Below, piece by piece: positions 25,444 through 35,591 of a DNA stretch of 64,000 bases; positions within the stretch are counted from its first letter, which is position 1; each line of letters opens with the position of its first letter. The DNA is taken from contig NZ_WBIS01000006.1 in NCBI RefSeq assembly GCF_009749465.1, positions 62,001 through 126,000 on the forward strand. Direction: 5' to 3'. A model generated the notes under the pieces. The model ran no database searches and was not told the DNA's origin. It saw only the letters and a program-made list of their open reading frames with translations. The position numbers and the translations under genes are program-made. The stretch comes from Agromyces terreus (GTDB lineage Bacteria; Actinomycetota; Actinomycetes; Actinomycetales; Microbacteriaceae).

Positions 25444-26133
25444 ATGTCAGCGAACGAACCCCGCGATCTCTCGACGGAGCCGAGCAGCACCCGGCACCCG
25501 GGCATCGACCACGTCCTGCCGTCGGCGAGCCTGAAGTCGCTCGCGCACCCGCTGCGCGTGCGCATCTACGATGAGCTCTCGGCCTACGGGCCGCTCACGG
25601 CGAGCGGACTCGGTGAACGCCTCGGCGAATCGAGCGGGGCGACGAGCTACCACCTGCGACAGCTCGAGCGCGCCGGCCTGGTTCGCGAGGACACCGCGCG
25701 CGGCAAGGGCCGCGAACGCTGGTGGGAGCGCACGCCGGGCTCGATCGCGATCCCCGACGCCCGGTCGCTCCCGCCCGGCAGCGCCGACCGGCTCGCGGTC
25801 AAGCTCGTCGAGGACGAGTGGTTCCGCGCACGCGAGCAGAACTTCCGCGACTACCTCGCCGAGGGCGAGCACATGTTCGGCGACGACTGGCTCGACACGG
25901 CCACGAGCGACACCATCAACCTCCGCCTCACGGCCGAGCAGCTCGCCGAACTCGTGGCCGACATCGACGGCGTGCTCAAGAAGCACATCGACGCGCACAA
26001 GCGAACGCCGTCGCCCGGCTCCTGGCCGGTGCAGATCCACGTCAACGCCTTCCCGCTCGTGCGCGGCGAAGCCACCCCGGATGCCGCGCCCCCGTCGCGT
26101 CCTCAGACCGAATCGCCCACGAAGGAGCCGTGA
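25444..26133 (+). CDS. ArsR-like winged-helix regulator
   Basis: A 229-residue regulator with an N-terminal ArsR HTH: LKSLAHPLRVRIYDEL, then GERLGESSGATSYHLRQLERAGLV (helix-turn-helix region, about residues 50-75) and a wing GKGRERWWER. The C-terminal half has acidic and amphipathic helices (LVEDEWFRAREQNFRDY, LTAEQLAELVADID), as in actinobacterial helix-turn-helix proteins found beside MFS transporters. No metal-binding cysteines. Likely autoregulated by the nested TGCAAAG operator. Confidence 0.9.
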   Translation: MSANEPRDLSTEPSSTRHPGIDHVLPSASLKSLAHPLRVRIYDELSAYGPLTASGLGERLGESSGATSYHLRQLERAGLVREDTARGKGRERWWERTPGSIAIPDARSLPPGSADRLAVKLVEDEWFRAREQNFRDYLAEGEHMFGDDWLDTATSDTINLRLTAEQLAELVADIDGVLKKHIDAHKRTPSPGSWPVQIHVNAFPLVRGEATPDAAPPSRPQTESPTKEP

Positions 26134-26134
26134 G

Positions 26135-26347
26135 ATGAGCACCGCCACCCTCTCCCCCGCATCCGGCGTCCTCGCCGCCATCGCCGTGAACGGCGGACTC
26201 AAGGTCGCCGAATGGGGCCTGCGCCGCGCGGCGCGGCGCAGCGACCCCGACCGCGTCCGGCGCCGCATCGAGGCCCGCAAGCTCGCCGAGGCCGCACTGG
26301 CCGAACGCGACGCGATGATCCGCAGCAGCGTCGCGCAGCTCTTCTGA
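26135..26347 (+). CDS. small hypothetical protein
   Basis: A 70-residue protein starting one base after the ArsR stop with GAAGGAG upstream, so probably co-translated. The first half is hydrophobic (SPASGVLAAIAVNGGLKVAEW); the rest is Arg-rich and helical (RRAARRSDPDRVRRRIEARK). It may bind a membrane or nucleic acid. No family recognised. Confidence 0.65.
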   Translation: MSTATLSPASGVLAAIAVNGGLKVAEWGLRRAARRSDPDRVRRRIEARKLAEAALAERDAMIRSSVAQLF

Positions 26348-26401
26348 CCGGCGGCGACGGCGGCACCCCGCCCCGCACACGACGGATGCCCCGCCACACG
26401 A

Positions 26402-26445
26402 CGGATGCCCCGCCCGAGCCGCGATGGCGTCGAACGGGGCATCCG
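26402..26445. terminator. bidirectional terminator-like hairpin
   Basis: CGGATGCCCCG (26402-26412) pairs with CGGGGCATCCG (26435-26445), between the convergent small-protein and esterase genes. A second partial copy of the left arm lies at about 26383. No U tract. Confidence 0.6.
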
Positions 26446-26474
26446 CCCGGGGGCCGATCTCCGGCCGGGGGCTC

Positions 26475-27371
26475 TCAGCGCGAGAGCACCCGGTCGTTCG
26501 CGAGCGCACGCGCGTAGCCGAAGGCGTTGCCCAGTGCGTTCGGGTGGAAGTTCGCCGGCGCCAGCACGTTGCCGGGGTCGAACGAGATGTACGGCAGCTT
26601 GGCACCGATGCCGTGGCCCGAGAACTCCTGCGTCACGTCGACGAGCGAGACCCTCGGGTTCCCGGTGGCCGCGACGGCGCCGGCGATCACGGCGTTCAAT
26701 CCGTCGCTCGCGGTGTTGACGAGGTCGCCGAGCGGCGCGACGCCCGGGTTGAACAGGCGCGGGTAGTTCAGCACCACGACCTTCGCGTTCGGCAGCGTCG
26801 CCGCGATCGTCGAGTAGAGCCCCACGAGCTGCGGACCGAGCGCGGCGAGCTTCGCGGCGCTCGCGGCGAGCGCGGTCTTGCACGGCTCCGCGTTCGGGTC
26901 GGGATTGAGCCCGCAGGCGGCGAGCACGTCGTTCGAGCCCGCGTCGATGCCGCCGACCGTGAGCGTGACGAGCTTGGTCTGGGCGCTCACCCCCGTGAGC
27001 TGCGCCATCGCGTCGGCGACCGTCGCCCCCGAGCACGCGCGGTTCTCGGTGAGCCGGTACAGGCTGAACACGGCGGCCACCGTCGGGTAGCTCGTGTATC
27101 GGCTCTGCTTGCAGTCGTTCGACCGGTACGGCGGCGCACCCTGCCCGGCGGTGAACGAGTCGCCGAGCGCGACGTAGGCGCGGGCGGCGGGCGGGCTCCA
27201 GCCGGTCGCGGCGGAGGACGTCGCGCCCGGGGCGGTCGCGGCCGGGGCGGTCGCGGCCGGGAGGGCCGCTGCCGGGGCGGCGGCGAAGCCCGCGACCAGC
27301 GCGGTCGAGATGAGCACGAGGGCGCCGAGGCGAGACGGAATCCCTCTCTTGACATGAGGATTCTTCATCAT
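26475..27371 (-). CDS. secreted SGNH/GDSL-family esterase or lipase
   Basis: Serine esterase of the SGNH fold with a signal peptide (LGALVLISTALVAGFAAAPAAA, shown as residues about 14-35). Block I is VALGDSFTAGQGAPPY with the catalytic Ser; block III is in TVGGIDAGSND with Asn; the last block is FHPNALGNAFGY with His. Six cysteines suggest disulfides outside the cell, as in Streptomyces lipases. ATG 27371 follows TAGCGT by 7 nt (leaderless); ATG 27380 is less likely. Length 298 residues. Confidence 0.9.
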   Translation of the reverse strand: MMKNPHVKRGIPSRLGALVLISTALVAGFAAAPAAALPAATAPAATAPGATSSAATGWSPPAARAYVALGDSFTAGQGAPPYRSNDCKQSRYTSYPTVAAVFSLYRLTENRACSGATVADAMAQLTGVSAQTKLVTLTVGGIDAGSNDVLAACGLNPDPNAEPCKTALAASAAKLAALGPQLVGLYSTIAATLPNAKVVVLNYPRLFNPGVAPLGDLVNTASDGLNAVIAGAVAATGNPRVSLVDVTQEFSGHGIGAKLPYISFDPGNVLAPANFHPNALGNAFGYARALANDRVLSR

Positions 27372-27384
27372 GGCGCGCACGCTA
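27372..27384 (-). promoter_or_regulatory. leaderless promoter of the SGNH esterase gene
   Basis: TAGCGT (27384 to 27379, minus strand), 7 nt, then ATG 27371. Confidence 0.5.
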
Positions 27385-27430
27385 CGCCCGGTACGGAGCC
27401 GCGGCCAGCCCCCCTTCGCGTGCCAGACGA

Positions 27431-27468
27431 CGGATGCCCCGCCCGAACGAATTCGGGCGGGGCATCCG
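27431..27468. terminator. strong hairpin downstream of pnp
   Basis: Perfect 17-bp stem (27431-27447 with 27452-27468) closed by a CGAA tetraloop, 18 nt after the pnp stop. No U tract, as usual in high-GC actinobacteria. Confidence 0.8.
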
Positions 27469-27485
27469 CGGTGCGACGGGGTGAC

Positions 27486-29768
27486 TTACGCGTCGGCGCC
27501 CTCTGCGGGCTCCTCCGAGTGCGTGCCGGCGGTCTCTCGACCCTCGGTGTCGGCCTCGTCGGCGATGACCGGGGCGAGCGAGAGCTTGCCGCGGTCGTCG
27601 ATCTTCGTGATCTCGACGAGGATCTTCTGGCCGACGCCGAGCACGTCTTCGACGTTCTCGACGCGCTTGCCGCCGGCGAGCTTGCGCACCTCGCTGATGT
27701 GCAGCAGGCCGTCCTTGCCGGGGAGCAGCGAGACGAACGCGCCGAACGCCGCGATCTTGACGACGGTTCCGAGGAACTGCTCGCCGACCTCGGGGTTGGT
27801 GGGGTTCGCGATCGCGTTGACCTGGGCGCGCGCGGCCTCGGCCGACGGGCCGTCGACGGCGCCGATGTAGACGGTGCCGTCCTCCTCGATGGAGATGTCG
27901 GCGCCGGTCTCGTCCTGGATCGCGTTGATCGTCTTGCCCTTCGGGCCGATCAGCTCGCCGATCTTGTCGACGGGGATCTGCACCGAGATCACGCGGGGCG
28001 CGGTCGGGGCCATCTCGTCGGGCGCGTCGATGGCGGCGTTCAGCACGGAGAGGATCGTCGTGCGAGCCTCCTTGGCCTGCGTCAGCGCGCCGGCGAGCAC
28101 CGAGGCGGGGATGCCGTCGAGCTTCGTGTCGAGCTGGATCGCCGTGACGAACTCGGAGGTGCCGGCGACCTTGAAGTCCATGTCGCCGAGCGCGTCTTCG
28201 GCACCGAGGATGTCGGTGAGGGCCGCGTAGCGGGTCTCACCGTCGATGGTGTCGGAGATGAGGCCCATCGCGATGCCCGCGACGGGAGCGCGCAGCGGCA
28301 CGCCCGCGTTCAGCAGCGACAGGGTCGATGCGCAGACCGAGCCCATCGAGGTCGAGCCGTTGGAGCCGAGCGCCTCGGAGACCTGACGGATCGCGTAGGG
28401 GAACTCCTCGCGCGTGGGCAGCACCGGCACGAGGGCGCGCTCGGCGAGTGCGCCGTGCCCGATCTCGCGACGCTTCGGCGACCCGACGCGGCCGGTCTCA
28501 CCGGTCGAGTAGGGCGGGAAGTTGTAGTTGTGCATGTAGCGCTTCTTCGTCACCGGCGAGAGCGAGTCGATCGACTGCTCGAGCTTCAGCATGTTCAGCG
28601 TGGTGATGCCCAGGATCTGGGTCTCGCCGCGCTGGAAGATGGCCGAGCCGTGCACGCGGGGCACGACCTGCACCTCGGCGTCGAGCGGACGGATGTCGGC
28701 GAGGCCGCGGCCGTCGATGCGGACGCCCTCTTCGAGCACGCGCGTGCGCATGACCTTCTTGGTGACCGACTTGTAGGCCGCGGAGACCTCGCCGTTGGCC
28801 GACTCGGGCAGCTCGCCCGCCTCGACCTTGGCGGCGACGTGCTCCTTGACGCGCGCCTTGAGCGCGTCGTCGGCGTCCTGACGCTCGACCTTGCCGGCGA
28901 TCTTGTAGACGTCCTTGAGCTCCTCGCTCGCGAACGCCTCGACGGCGGCCTTGACCTCGGCCTGGTAGGGCGGGAAGGTCGGGTAGTCGGCGGTGGGCTT
29001 CGCGGCGGTCTTCGCGACCTGCTGCTGCGCCTCGACGAGCTGCTTGATGAAGGGCTTCGACGCCTCGATGCCCTGCGCGATGACCTCTTCGTTCGGCTTG
29101 ACGGCGCCGGCCTGGATGAGGTTCCACGCGTTGTCGGTCGCCTCGGCCTCGATCATCATGATCGCGACGTCGTGCGAGCCGTCGGCCTCGGTGATGACGC
29201 GGCCCGCGACGACCATGCTGAAGACGGCGTCTTCGAGCTGGCTGTGCTTGGGGAACGCGACCCACTGGCCGTCGATGAGCGCGACGCGGACGCCGGCGAC
29301 GGGGCCCGAGAACGGCAGGCCCGAGAGCTGCGTCGAGAGCGACGCGGCGTTGATGGCGAGCACGTCGTAGAGCTCGTCGGGCTCGATGGCGAGCACCGTG
29401 ACGACGACCTGGACCTCGTTGCGGAGACCCTCGACGAACGAGGGGCGCAGGGGGCGGTCGATGAGACGGCAGGTGAGGATCGCCTCGGTCGAGGGGCGGC
29501 CCTCGCGACGGAAGAACGAGCCCGGGATGCGACCCGCGGCGTACATGCGCTCTTCGACGTCGATGGTCAGCGGGAAGAAGTCGAAGTGATCCTTCGGCTG
29601 CTTCGAGACGGACGTCGCCGAGAGCAGCATGGTCTCTTCGTCGATGTAGGCGACGGCCGAGCCCTGCGCCTGCTGCGCGAGGCGGCCGGTCTCGAAGCGG
29701 ATGGTGCGGGTGCCGAACTTGCCGTTGTCGATGACGGTTTCGGCGAACGTGATTTCAGGACCTTCCAA
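27486..29768 (-). CDS. pnp: polyribonucleotide nucleotidyltransferase (PNPase)
   Basis: Phosphorolytic 3'-5' exoribonuclease; in actinobacteria it also makes poly(A)/G tails. The 760-residue protein has two RNase PH domains ([16 protein letters not shown] in the first; QILGITTLN and [20 protein letters not shown] in the second). A KH domain follows ([18 protein letters not shown]), then S1 ([20 protein letters not shown]). TTG 29768 is chosen as start: it gives the family's [10 protein letters not shown] and has AAGGAG about 10 nt upstream, while the earlier ATG would include this ribosome site in the coding region. Confidence 0.96.
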   Translation of the reverse strand: MEGPEITFAETVIDNGKFGTRTIRFETGRLAQQAQGSAVAYIDEETMLLSATSVSKQPKDHFDFFPLTIDVEERMYAAGRIPGSFFRREGRPSTEAILTCRLIDRPLRPSFVEGLRNEVQVVVTVLAIEPDELYDVLAINAASLSTQLSGLPFSGPVAGVRVALIDGQWVAFPKHSQLEDAVFSMVVAGRVITEADGSHDVAIMMIEAEATDNAWNLIQAGAVKPNEEVIAQGIEASKPFIKQLVEAQQQVAKTAAKPTADYPTFPPYQAEVKAAVEAFASEELKDVYKIAGKVERQDADDALKARVKEHVAAKVEAGELPESANGEVSAAYKSVTKKVMRTRVLEEGVRIDGRGLADIRPLDAEVQVVPRVHGSAIFQRGETQILGITTLNMLKLEQSIDSLSPVTKKRYMHNYNFPPYSTGETGRVGSPKRREIGHGALAERALVPVLPTREEFPYAIRQVSEALGSNGSTSMGSVCASTLSLLNAGVPLRAPVAGIAMGLISDTIDGETRYAALTDILGAEDALGDMDFKVAGTSEFVTAIQLDTKLDGIPASVLAGALTQAKEARTTILSVLNAAIDAPDEMAPTAPRVISVQIPVDKIGELIGPKGKTINAIQDETGADISIEEDGTVYIGAVDGPSAEAARAQVNAIANPTNPEVGEQFLGTVVKIAAFGAFVSLLPGKDGLLHISEVRKLAGGKRVENVEDVLGVGQKILVEITKIDDRGKLSLAPVIADEADTEGRETAGTHSEEPAEGADA

Positions 29769-30025
29769 GAGGTCTCTCTCCTTTGTTTTTCGTCGCACCC
29801 CGTGTGGGCACGACTCGTACGTCAGGAGCAGGAACAGGCAATACGAATCGCATCAGGACGATGCGTTCACGCTGGCCACCAGTAGAAGCCCACCATTCGA
29901 GACGTGTCTTGCGCGTTCGATTGGTGATCCACCACAGGGGACCAGCTTCCTGCCGGCCTGCTCCGTCAGCCGCCGTATGGCACCGCGCACCTGCGCAGCC
30001 ACCACGGGCGACTGCATCCAGCCTA
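29769..30025 (-). promoter_or_regulatory. pnp promoter and ~245-nt leader
   Basis: TAGGCT (30025 to 30020, minus strand) is the likely -10 box, giving a start near 30013 and a long leader to TTG 29768. The leader holds a small hairpin (CGCATC 29849-29854 with GATGCG 29860-29865) and the AAGGAG site. PNPase genes are often autoregulated through their leader, which would fit. The 273-bp gap holds no other gene. Confidence 0.5.
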
Positions 30026-30041
30026 GCAGAGGGGGTGTTTT

Positions 30042-32096
30042 TCACCTGTGAACAGCGGATGTCGCGGCGGTGAGCACCGGCAGCAGCTCGGGTCGCTTGG
30101 CCACGCGACCGTCGCCGGCGGTGCGTCCGCGCAGGCGGCGGGCGACCCACGGCAGCGCGTGCTGCGAGATCCACGCGGCGTCGCCGAGGTGCCGGTCGGC
30201 GTCGGGGTCGACGTCGTGGGCCGCGAGCTCGAGGGCGCCGAGCGCCGCGGCATCCGGAACCCCGAGCCGGTGCGCGGCCTCGTAGGCGAGGGCGCGGTGC
30301 CCGGCCGAGTTCAGGTGCACGCGGTCCTCGGCCCACATGCCCCTGACGGTGAGCGCGGGCAGCGCGGCGACGTCGAGCACGAGCGCGCCGGTGTCGTGGC
30401 CGATGCCGACGATGCGGTCGGCGAAGGCGGCGAACCGCGACTCGTACAGCCTCGAGGCGGGCCGTTGCGGCATGAACGGGGTCACGAGGAGCACATCGGC
30501 CCCGGTCCCGCGCGCGCCCGCGACCGCGTCGGCGAGCCGATCGGCGAGCCGATGCACGTCGGGGCGAGGGCCGACGAGGTCGTTCGCGCCGATCAGCACG
30601 CTCACGAGGTCGGCGCCGAGCGCGAGCGCGGCCGGCAGCTGCACGTCGACGACGTCGGCGACCTTGCGGCTGCGGACCGCGAGGTTGGCGTAGCCGACGC
30701 GGTCTCCCGCCGGGCTCGCGAGGGCGAGCAGCATCGCGAGCCGGTCGGCCCATCCGCGGTACTCCCCCGCGGCCATCCTCGACGTGTCGCAGAGCCCCTC
30801 GCTGAGCGAGTCGCCGACGGCGGCGTAGCGCAGCCATCGGGGTGGGGCGGATGCCGCGGCCGCCGTCCGCCCGGCACCCGGCGCCGCGGCGGGCGCGGGC
30901 GCCGCCCCGCGGTCGCGCACCTCGGCGGCTCGAGGCGGGTCCGCGGCGACGCCCGTGCCGCGCCCGACGGCCTCGGCCGCGCGCGTGTAGTGCCCGAGCA
31001 GCTCGTCGCCCAGCACATCCCATCCGCGTCCGAGCACGCGCTGCCTGGCGCGCTCGGCGAACGCGCGCCGCTTCGCGTCGTCGCCCACGAGGTCGCGAAC
31101 CCGGTCGCGCAGCGCGTGCAGGTCGCCCGGGCGGTACAGCCAACCGTCGACGCTGCTCTCGACGAGGTCGAGGGGGCCGCCGCGGCCGGTCGCGACGACG
31201 GGCACGCCGCTCGCGTGCGCCTCCTGCACGGTCTGGCAGAACGTCTCGCTCTCGCCGGGGTGCACGAACACGTCGAACCCGGCCATGGCCTCGGCGAGCG
31301 CGTCGCCGCCGAGGAATCCGGTGAACACGGCGTCCGGCAGCATCCGCTCGAGCAGGGCGCGCGAGGGTCCGTCGCCGACGATGACGAGCCGCGTGCGCGG
31401 CAGGTCGGCGATGGCGCGCAGGTCCTCGACCTGCTTCTCGGGGGCGAGCCGCCCGACGTACCCGACGACGACGTCGCCGTCCTCCGCGCGGGCCGTGCGC
31501 CGGCGCCATTCGTCGCTGCGACGCCCGGGAGCGAACCGTTCGGTGTCGACGCCGCGACGCCACACGGCGATGCGGTCGGGGTCGACGTCGAGCGCGGCGA
31601 GACGGTCGACGGCCGAGGTCGACGGCGCGAGGGTGAGGGCGGCCCGGCGGTGCAGGCGGCCGAGGTGGCGTGCGAGCGCGGGCGCCGCGCCGGCGACGCC
31701 GTAGCGCTCGGCGTAGGCGGGGATGTCGGTCTGGTACACGGCGACACTCGGCAGGCCGAGCGACTCGGCGGCGGCGAGTCCGTGCCAACCGAGCACGAAC
31801 GGCGAGGCGAGGTGCACGACGTCGGCCTCGTGCTCGCGGAGGAGCCCCGCGAGCCGGTGCGCCCCCGCGAGGGTCACGCGCACGTCGGGGTAGGTGGGCA
31901 GCGGAACGGAGGGCAGCAGCACGGTGCGGGCCCCGTGCAGGGCCGAGGCGAAGTCGGGCTCGGCGAACCCGGTGCGCGGGGCGATGACGAGCGCGTCGTG
32001 GCCGCGGCGCTCGAGGTGGCGGAGCACCTGGAGCAGGGAATGGGTCACGCCGTTCATGTGCGGGAGGAACGATTCTGCGAGGAGTGCGACCTTCAC
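30042..32096 (-). CDS. glycosyltransferase family 4 fused to an SGNH hydrolase
   Basis: A 684-residue two-domain protein. Residues 1-~375 are a GT4 glycosyltransferase of the PimB/MgtA mannosyltransferase type: ESFLPHMNGVTHSLL at the start, VGYVGRLAPEKQVEDL, and the nucleotide-sugar site HPGESETFCQTVQEAHASG. An Ala/Pro linker follows. Residues ~430-684 are an SGNH hydrolase with YAAVGDSLSEGLCD, VLIGANDLVG and EDRVHLNSAGHRAL (Ser, Asn, Asp/His). No signal peptide, so a cytoplasmic or membrane-surface role in glycolipid synthesis and acyl trimming is possible. GTG 32096 is the start. Confidence 0.9.
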   Translation of the reverse strand: MKVALLAESFLPHMNGVTHSLLQVLRHLERRGHDALVIAPRTGFAEPDFASALHGARTVLLPSVPLPTYPDVRVTLAGAHRLAGLLREHEADVVHLASPFVLGWHGLAAAESLGLPSVAVYQTDIPAYAERYGVAGAAPALARHLGRLHRRAALTLAPSTSAVDRLAALDVDPDRIAVWRRGVDTERFAPGRRSDEWRRRTARAEDGDVVVGYVGRLAPEKQVEDLRAIADLPRTRLVIVGDGPSRALLERMLPDAVFTGFLGGDALAEAMAGFDVFVHPGESETFCQTVQEAHASGVPVVATGRGGPLDLVESSVDGWLYRPGDLHALRDRVRDLVGDDAKRRAFAERARQRVLGRGWDVLGDELLGHYTRAAEAVGRGTGVAADPPRAAEVRDRGAAPAPAAAPGAGRTAAAASAPPRWLRYAAVGDSLSEGLCDTSRMAAGEYRGWADRLAMLLALASPAGDRVGYANLAVRSRKVADVVDVQLPAALALGADLVSVLIGANDLVGPRPDVHRLADRLADAVAGARGTGADVLLVTPFMPQRPASRLYESRFAAFADRIVGIGHDTGALVLDVAALPALTVRGMWAEDRVHLNSAGHRALAYEAAHRLGVPDAAALGALELAAHDVDPDADRHLGDAAWISQHALPWVARRLRGRTAGDGRVAKRPELLPVLTAATSAVHR

Positions 32097-32225
32097 GAGA
32101 CCAGCGTGGCCCCTGATCGGACGCGGATCCGCCGCGGCGGGGCGGGATCGCCGAACGTTCACCTGCTCGTCGCGGGCCGTTGGGTGCTGTGGACAAGGGT
32201 TGTGGACGGCGGCTATACACGTGAG

Positions 32226-32238
32226 TAGTATCCGATAC
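32226..32238 (+). promoter_or_regulatory. leaderless promoter and operator of the TetR/ABC operon
   Basis: TAGTAT (32226-32231) lies 7 nt before ATG 32239. The inverted repeat GTATC-C-GATAC (32228-32238) overlaps it and ends at the start codon, so a bound repressor would cover the transcription start. Confidence 0.6.
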
Positions 32239-32904
32239 ATGCGTATTGCGGATGCCTCGACCGGCGGAGCCCCGAGCGAGTTCACGACCCGTGCGCGCCT
32301 GCGCGACGCCGCCATCCAGTGCTTCGCCGCCGAGGGATTCGGTGCATCCGTCCGCACCATCGCCGCCCGTGCCGGAGTGAGCGCGGGTCTCATCCGCCAC
32401 CACTTCGGCTCGAAGGACGCGCTGCGGGCCGAGTGCGACGCGGCGGTGCTCGAACGCCACCGCTCGCTCAAGACCGAGGGGCTCGTGGCCCCGGCGAACG
32501 CGATGGCCCAGCTCGCCGAGTCCGACGAGCACGGGGCGACGCTCGTCTACATCCTCCGCAGCGTGCAGGACGGCAGCGCTGCGGGCACCGCGTTCATCGA
32601 GCGGCTCATCGACGACGCGGTCGTCTACTCCGAGGAGGCCGTCGCCGCCGGCATCCTGCGCCCGAGCGCCGACCCGGTGGGGCGCGCGCGCCTGCTCGTG
32701 ACCAACTCCGTCGGCGGGCTCATCGTGCTGCTCTCGATGCACCCCGAGATCTCGCTCACCGACTTCAAGACCGTGCTCGCGAAGACGTTCGAGCAGATCG
32801 CGCTCCCGTCGCTCGAGCTCTACACCTACGGCGTCTTCGCCGACAGCTCGTATCTCGATCAGTACCTGCTCTACATCGGCGACCCGCCGGGCTCCCGCGT
32901 GTGA
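32239..32904 (+). CDS. TetR-family regulator of an ABC exporter
   Basis: A 221-residue protein. [24 protein letters not shown] (about residues 37-57). The C-terminal half is typical of TetR regulators that precede actinobacterial drug-exporter operons ([19 protein letters not shown]). First gene of a three-gene operon with the ABC ATPase (41 bp downstream) and permease. Probably self-regulated through the GTATC palindrome. Confidence 0.92.
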   Translation: MRIADASTGGAPSEFTTRARLRDAAIQCFAAEGFGASVRTIAARAGVSAGLIRHHFGSKDALRAECDAAVLERHRSLKTEGLVAPANAMAQLAESDEHGATLVYILRSVQDGSAAGTAFIERLIDDAVVYSEEAVAAGILRPSADPVGRARLLVTNSVGGLIVLLSMHPEISLTDFKTVLAKTFEQIALPSLELYTYGVFADSSYLDQYLLYIGDPPGSRV

Positions 32905-32945
32905 CGCGACCCGATTCGAGAACCGATCATCTGCAAGGAGCAACC

Positions 32946-33881
32946 ATGTCAGCATCAACCCCGGCGATCGAGGTCGCCGGCCTCGTGAAGCGCTTCGGCG
33001 CCGTCACCGCCCTCGACGGGCTCGACCTGCGCGTCGAGCAGGGCCAGGTCATGGGCTTCCTCGGGCCCAACGGCTCGGGCAAGTCGACCACGATCCGCAT
33101 CCTCCTCGGAATCGCCCGGGCGGATGCCGGGTCCGCACGACTCCTCGGCGGCGATCCGTGGCGCGAGGCGGTCGAACTGCACCGCCGCATCGCTTACGTC
33201 CCCGGCGACGTGAACCTCTGGCCGAACCTCACCGGCGGCCAGGCCATCGACATCCTCTCGCGGCTGCGCGGCGGCATCGACCGCACGAGGCGGGACGCCC
33301 TCGTCGAGCGCTTCGACCTCGACCCCACGAAGAAGGCGCGCACCTACTCGAAGGGCAACCGGCAGAAGATCGCGCTCGTCGCCGCGCTCGCCTCCGATGC
33401 CGAGCTGCTCATCCTCGACGAGCCGACGTCGGGCCTCGACCCGCTCATGGAGGGGGTGTTCACCGACACGGTGCGCGAACTCGCGCGCGAGGGCCGCAGT
33501 GTGCTGCTCTCGAGCCACATCTTCGCCGAGGTCGAGAAGCTCTGCGACCAGGTGACGATCATCCGCGCGGGGCGCACCGTCGAGTCGGGGTCGCTCGCAG
33601 ACCTCCGCCACCTGCACCGCACCTCCGTGTCGGTCGTGCTGCCCGGCGGCATCGGGTCGTTCGCCGAGCGCACCGACCTGCACGACCTCTCGGCCGACGG
33701 CGAGCACGTGAGCTTCACCGTCGAGGACGCCGACCTCGGCGCCGTGCTCGTCGACCTCGCCGCACGGGCGCCGCGGTCGCTCGTGTCGACGCCGCCGTCG
33801 CTCGAGGACCTGTTCCTGCGCCACTACGGCATCGACCTGCCGGCCGCCGGCGCCGACGCTGCGGCGGTGAACGCGTCATGA
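32946..33881 (+). CDS. ABC exporter ATP-binding protein
   Basis: A 311-residue ATPase. Walker [13 protein letters not shown]-loop region [12 protein letters not shown], signature [15 protein letters not shown] (a degenerate LSGGQ, normal for this subfamily), Walker [13 protein letters not shown], and H-loop [13 protein letters not shown] precedes ATG 32946. It overlaps the permease by 4 bp. The class is that of antibiotic or drug exporters. Confidence 0.95.
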   Translation: MSASTPAIEVAGLVKRFGAVTALDGLDLRVEQGQVMGFLGPNGSGKSTTIRILLGIARADAGSARLLGGDPWREAVELHRRIAYVPGDVNLWPNLTGGQAIDILSRLRGGIDRTRRDALVERFDLDPTKKARTYSKGNRQKIALVAALASDAELLILDEPTSGLDPLMEGVFTDTVRELAREGRSVLLSSHIFAEVEKLCDQVTIIRAGRTVESGSLADLRHLHRTSVSVVLPGGIGSFAERTDLHDLSADGEHVSFTVEDADLGAVLVDLAARAPRSLVSTPPSLEDLFLRHYGIDLPAAGADAAAVNAS

Positions 33882-35536
33882 CCGCGCTCGCGCCCGCACG
33901 CCCGAGCGCCGCGACGCCGGGCCGCACCGCGCCGGTCGCGACCTTCGCGGGGTTCCCCGACCTCACCGCCTTCATCGTGCGCCGCAACTGGCTGCGGCTG
34001 ACCCTCTGGGTCGTGATCCTCGTCGGCATGGTCGCGATGGTCTTCGAGTCGCAGCGGGTCGCCTTCCCGACGCAGGAGTCGCGCGACGCGTACGCCGCCA
34101 TCGCGAACACCCCGGCGGTCGCCGCGCTCACCGGTCTGCCCTACGGGGCGGGCACGCTCGGCGGCATCCTGAATATCAAGATCTGGATGACGCTCGCGGT
34201 CTCGATCGGGTTCGCCTCGATCTTCCTGCTGACGCGCAACGGCCGCGCAGAGGAGGAGGCCGGGCGCACCGAGCTGATCCGCGCCGGCGCCGTCGGGCAC
34301 CACGCCTACAGCCTCGCGAACCAGCTCGTCGTGGGCGGCCTCAGCGTCGTCGTCGGGCTGCTGATCGGGCTGACGTGCATCGGCCTCGGGCTGCCCGCCG
34401 AGGGATCGCTCGCGATGGGCGCCTCGATCGCGGGGGTCGGCATCGCGTTCCTCGGCATCGCCGCCGTCGCCGGCCAGCTCACCTCCACGAGCCGCGCCGC
34501 GAACTCCCTCGCGTCGATCGTGCTCGGCGTCTCCTATCTCGTGCGGGCGATCGCCGACGTGCGCGCCGAGGGCGAGACGCCCGACGCGCTGAGCTGGGCA
34601 TCGCCGATCGGGTGGGCGCAGAACATGCGATCGTTCGGCGAGAACACCTGGTGGCCGCTGCTCCTGCTCGTCGGCGTCGGCGTCGGCGGATGCCTCGTGG
34701 CCGCGGCCGTCGAGTCCCGTCGCGACGTCGGGGCCGGCGTGCTGCCCGACCGCGCGGGGCCTCCGCGGGCGAGCCGGCGGCTCACCACGACGCTCGGCCT
34801 GGCCGTGCGCCTGCAGCGCGGCCCGATGATCGGCTGGCTCCTCGGGGGCATGGTCGGCGGCGCGTTCTACGGCGGCGTCGCGAACGCGATGGCCGACCTG
34901 CTCGCGTCCGGAAATCCGATGGGCGAGGTCTTCGCCGGCGGAGCCGACACGATGCTCGACGGCCTGCTCGGCCTCTTCCTCATGGTCTCGGCGATGGTGG
35001 CGGCGGGCTACACCGTGCAGGCCGCGACCGCGGTGCGCCTCGAAGAGGCGTCCGGCCGACTGGAGCCGCAGGTCGCCGGTGCCGTCTCCCGCACGCGGTG
35101 GGCGTCGGTGCACTACCTGCTCGGGGCTGTCTGGGGCGTCGTGATCCTCGCGGCATCCGGTCTCGTCTTCGGCGTCGCCTTCGCGTTCACCGCGTCGGAT
35201 CCGGCGCAGGTCTGGCGCATCTTCGCCGCGTCGCTCGCCTACGTGCCGACGCTGTTCGTGCTCGCGGGCGTCGCCGTGTTCCTGACCGGCTGGCTGCCAC
35301 GGGCGACGGTGCTGGTGTCGTGGATCGTGTTCGGCGCGAGTGCCGTGATCGCGATCTTCGGCCCGCTGTTCTCGCTCTCAGAGGAGGCGATCGCCGCGAC
35401 CCCGTTCGCGGCCACGCCGAGGGTGCCCGGCGTGGAGTTCGAGGCGCTCCCGCTCGTGGTCCTCTCGCTCGTCGCGCTCGCCCTCTGGGCGCTGGGGCTC
35501 GCCCGGTTCCGGGCGCGCGACCTGACGCTCGCCTGA
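33878..35536 (+). CDS. ABC exporter permease (polyketide-antibiotic exporter type)
   Basis: A 552-residue protein with about twelve predicted membrane segments in two repeated halves. The first begins [19 protein letters not shown]; the second begins [20 protein letters not shown]. Both halves contain a motif ([27 protein letters not shown]) seen in exporters with two fused permease halves. It would extrude a toxic or signalling compound together with the ATPase. Start overlaps the ATPase stop (ATGA). Confidence 0.92.
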   Translation: MTALAPARPSAATPGRTAPVATFAGFPDLTAFIVRRNWLRLTLWVVILVGMVAMVFESQRVAFPTQESRDAYAAIANTPAVAALTGLPYGAGTLGGILNIKIWMTLAVSIGFASIFLLTRNGRAEEEAGRTELIRAGAVGHHAYSLANQLVVGGLSVVVGLLIGLTCIGLGLPAEGSLAMGASIAGVGIAFLGIAAVAGQLTSTSRAANSLASIVLGVSYLVRAIADVRAEGETPDALSWASPIGWAQNMRSFGENTWWPLLLLVGVGVGGCLVAAAVESRRDVGAGVLPDRAGPPRASRRLTTTLGLAVRLQRGPMIGWLLGGMVGGAFYGGVANAMADLLASGNPMGEVFAGGADTMLDGLLGLFLMVSAMVAAGYTVQAATAVRLEEASGRLEPQVAGAVSRTRWASVHYLLGAVWGVVILAASGLVFGVAFAFTASDPAQVWRIFAASLAYVPTLFVLAGVAVFLTGWLPRATVLVSWIVFGASAVIAIFGPLFSLSEEAIAATPFAATPRVPGVEFEALPLVVLSLVALALWALGLARFRARDLTLA

Positions 35537-35579
35537 CCCGCGCGGCCCGGGCACCCGGTGACGGGTGTCCGGCCGCGCC

Positions 35580-35591
35580 TAGACTGGGCGC
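35580..35591 (+). promoter_or_regulatory. leaderless promoter of the DUF5302 gene
   Basis: TAGACT (35580-35585), 6 nt, then ATG 35592. Confidence 0.55.

Noticed and set aside
26424..29885. Very long open frame on the plus strand opposite pnp
   Set aside because: Arg/Asp/Val-rich shadow of a high-GC gene; no domain; pnp on the other strand is certain.
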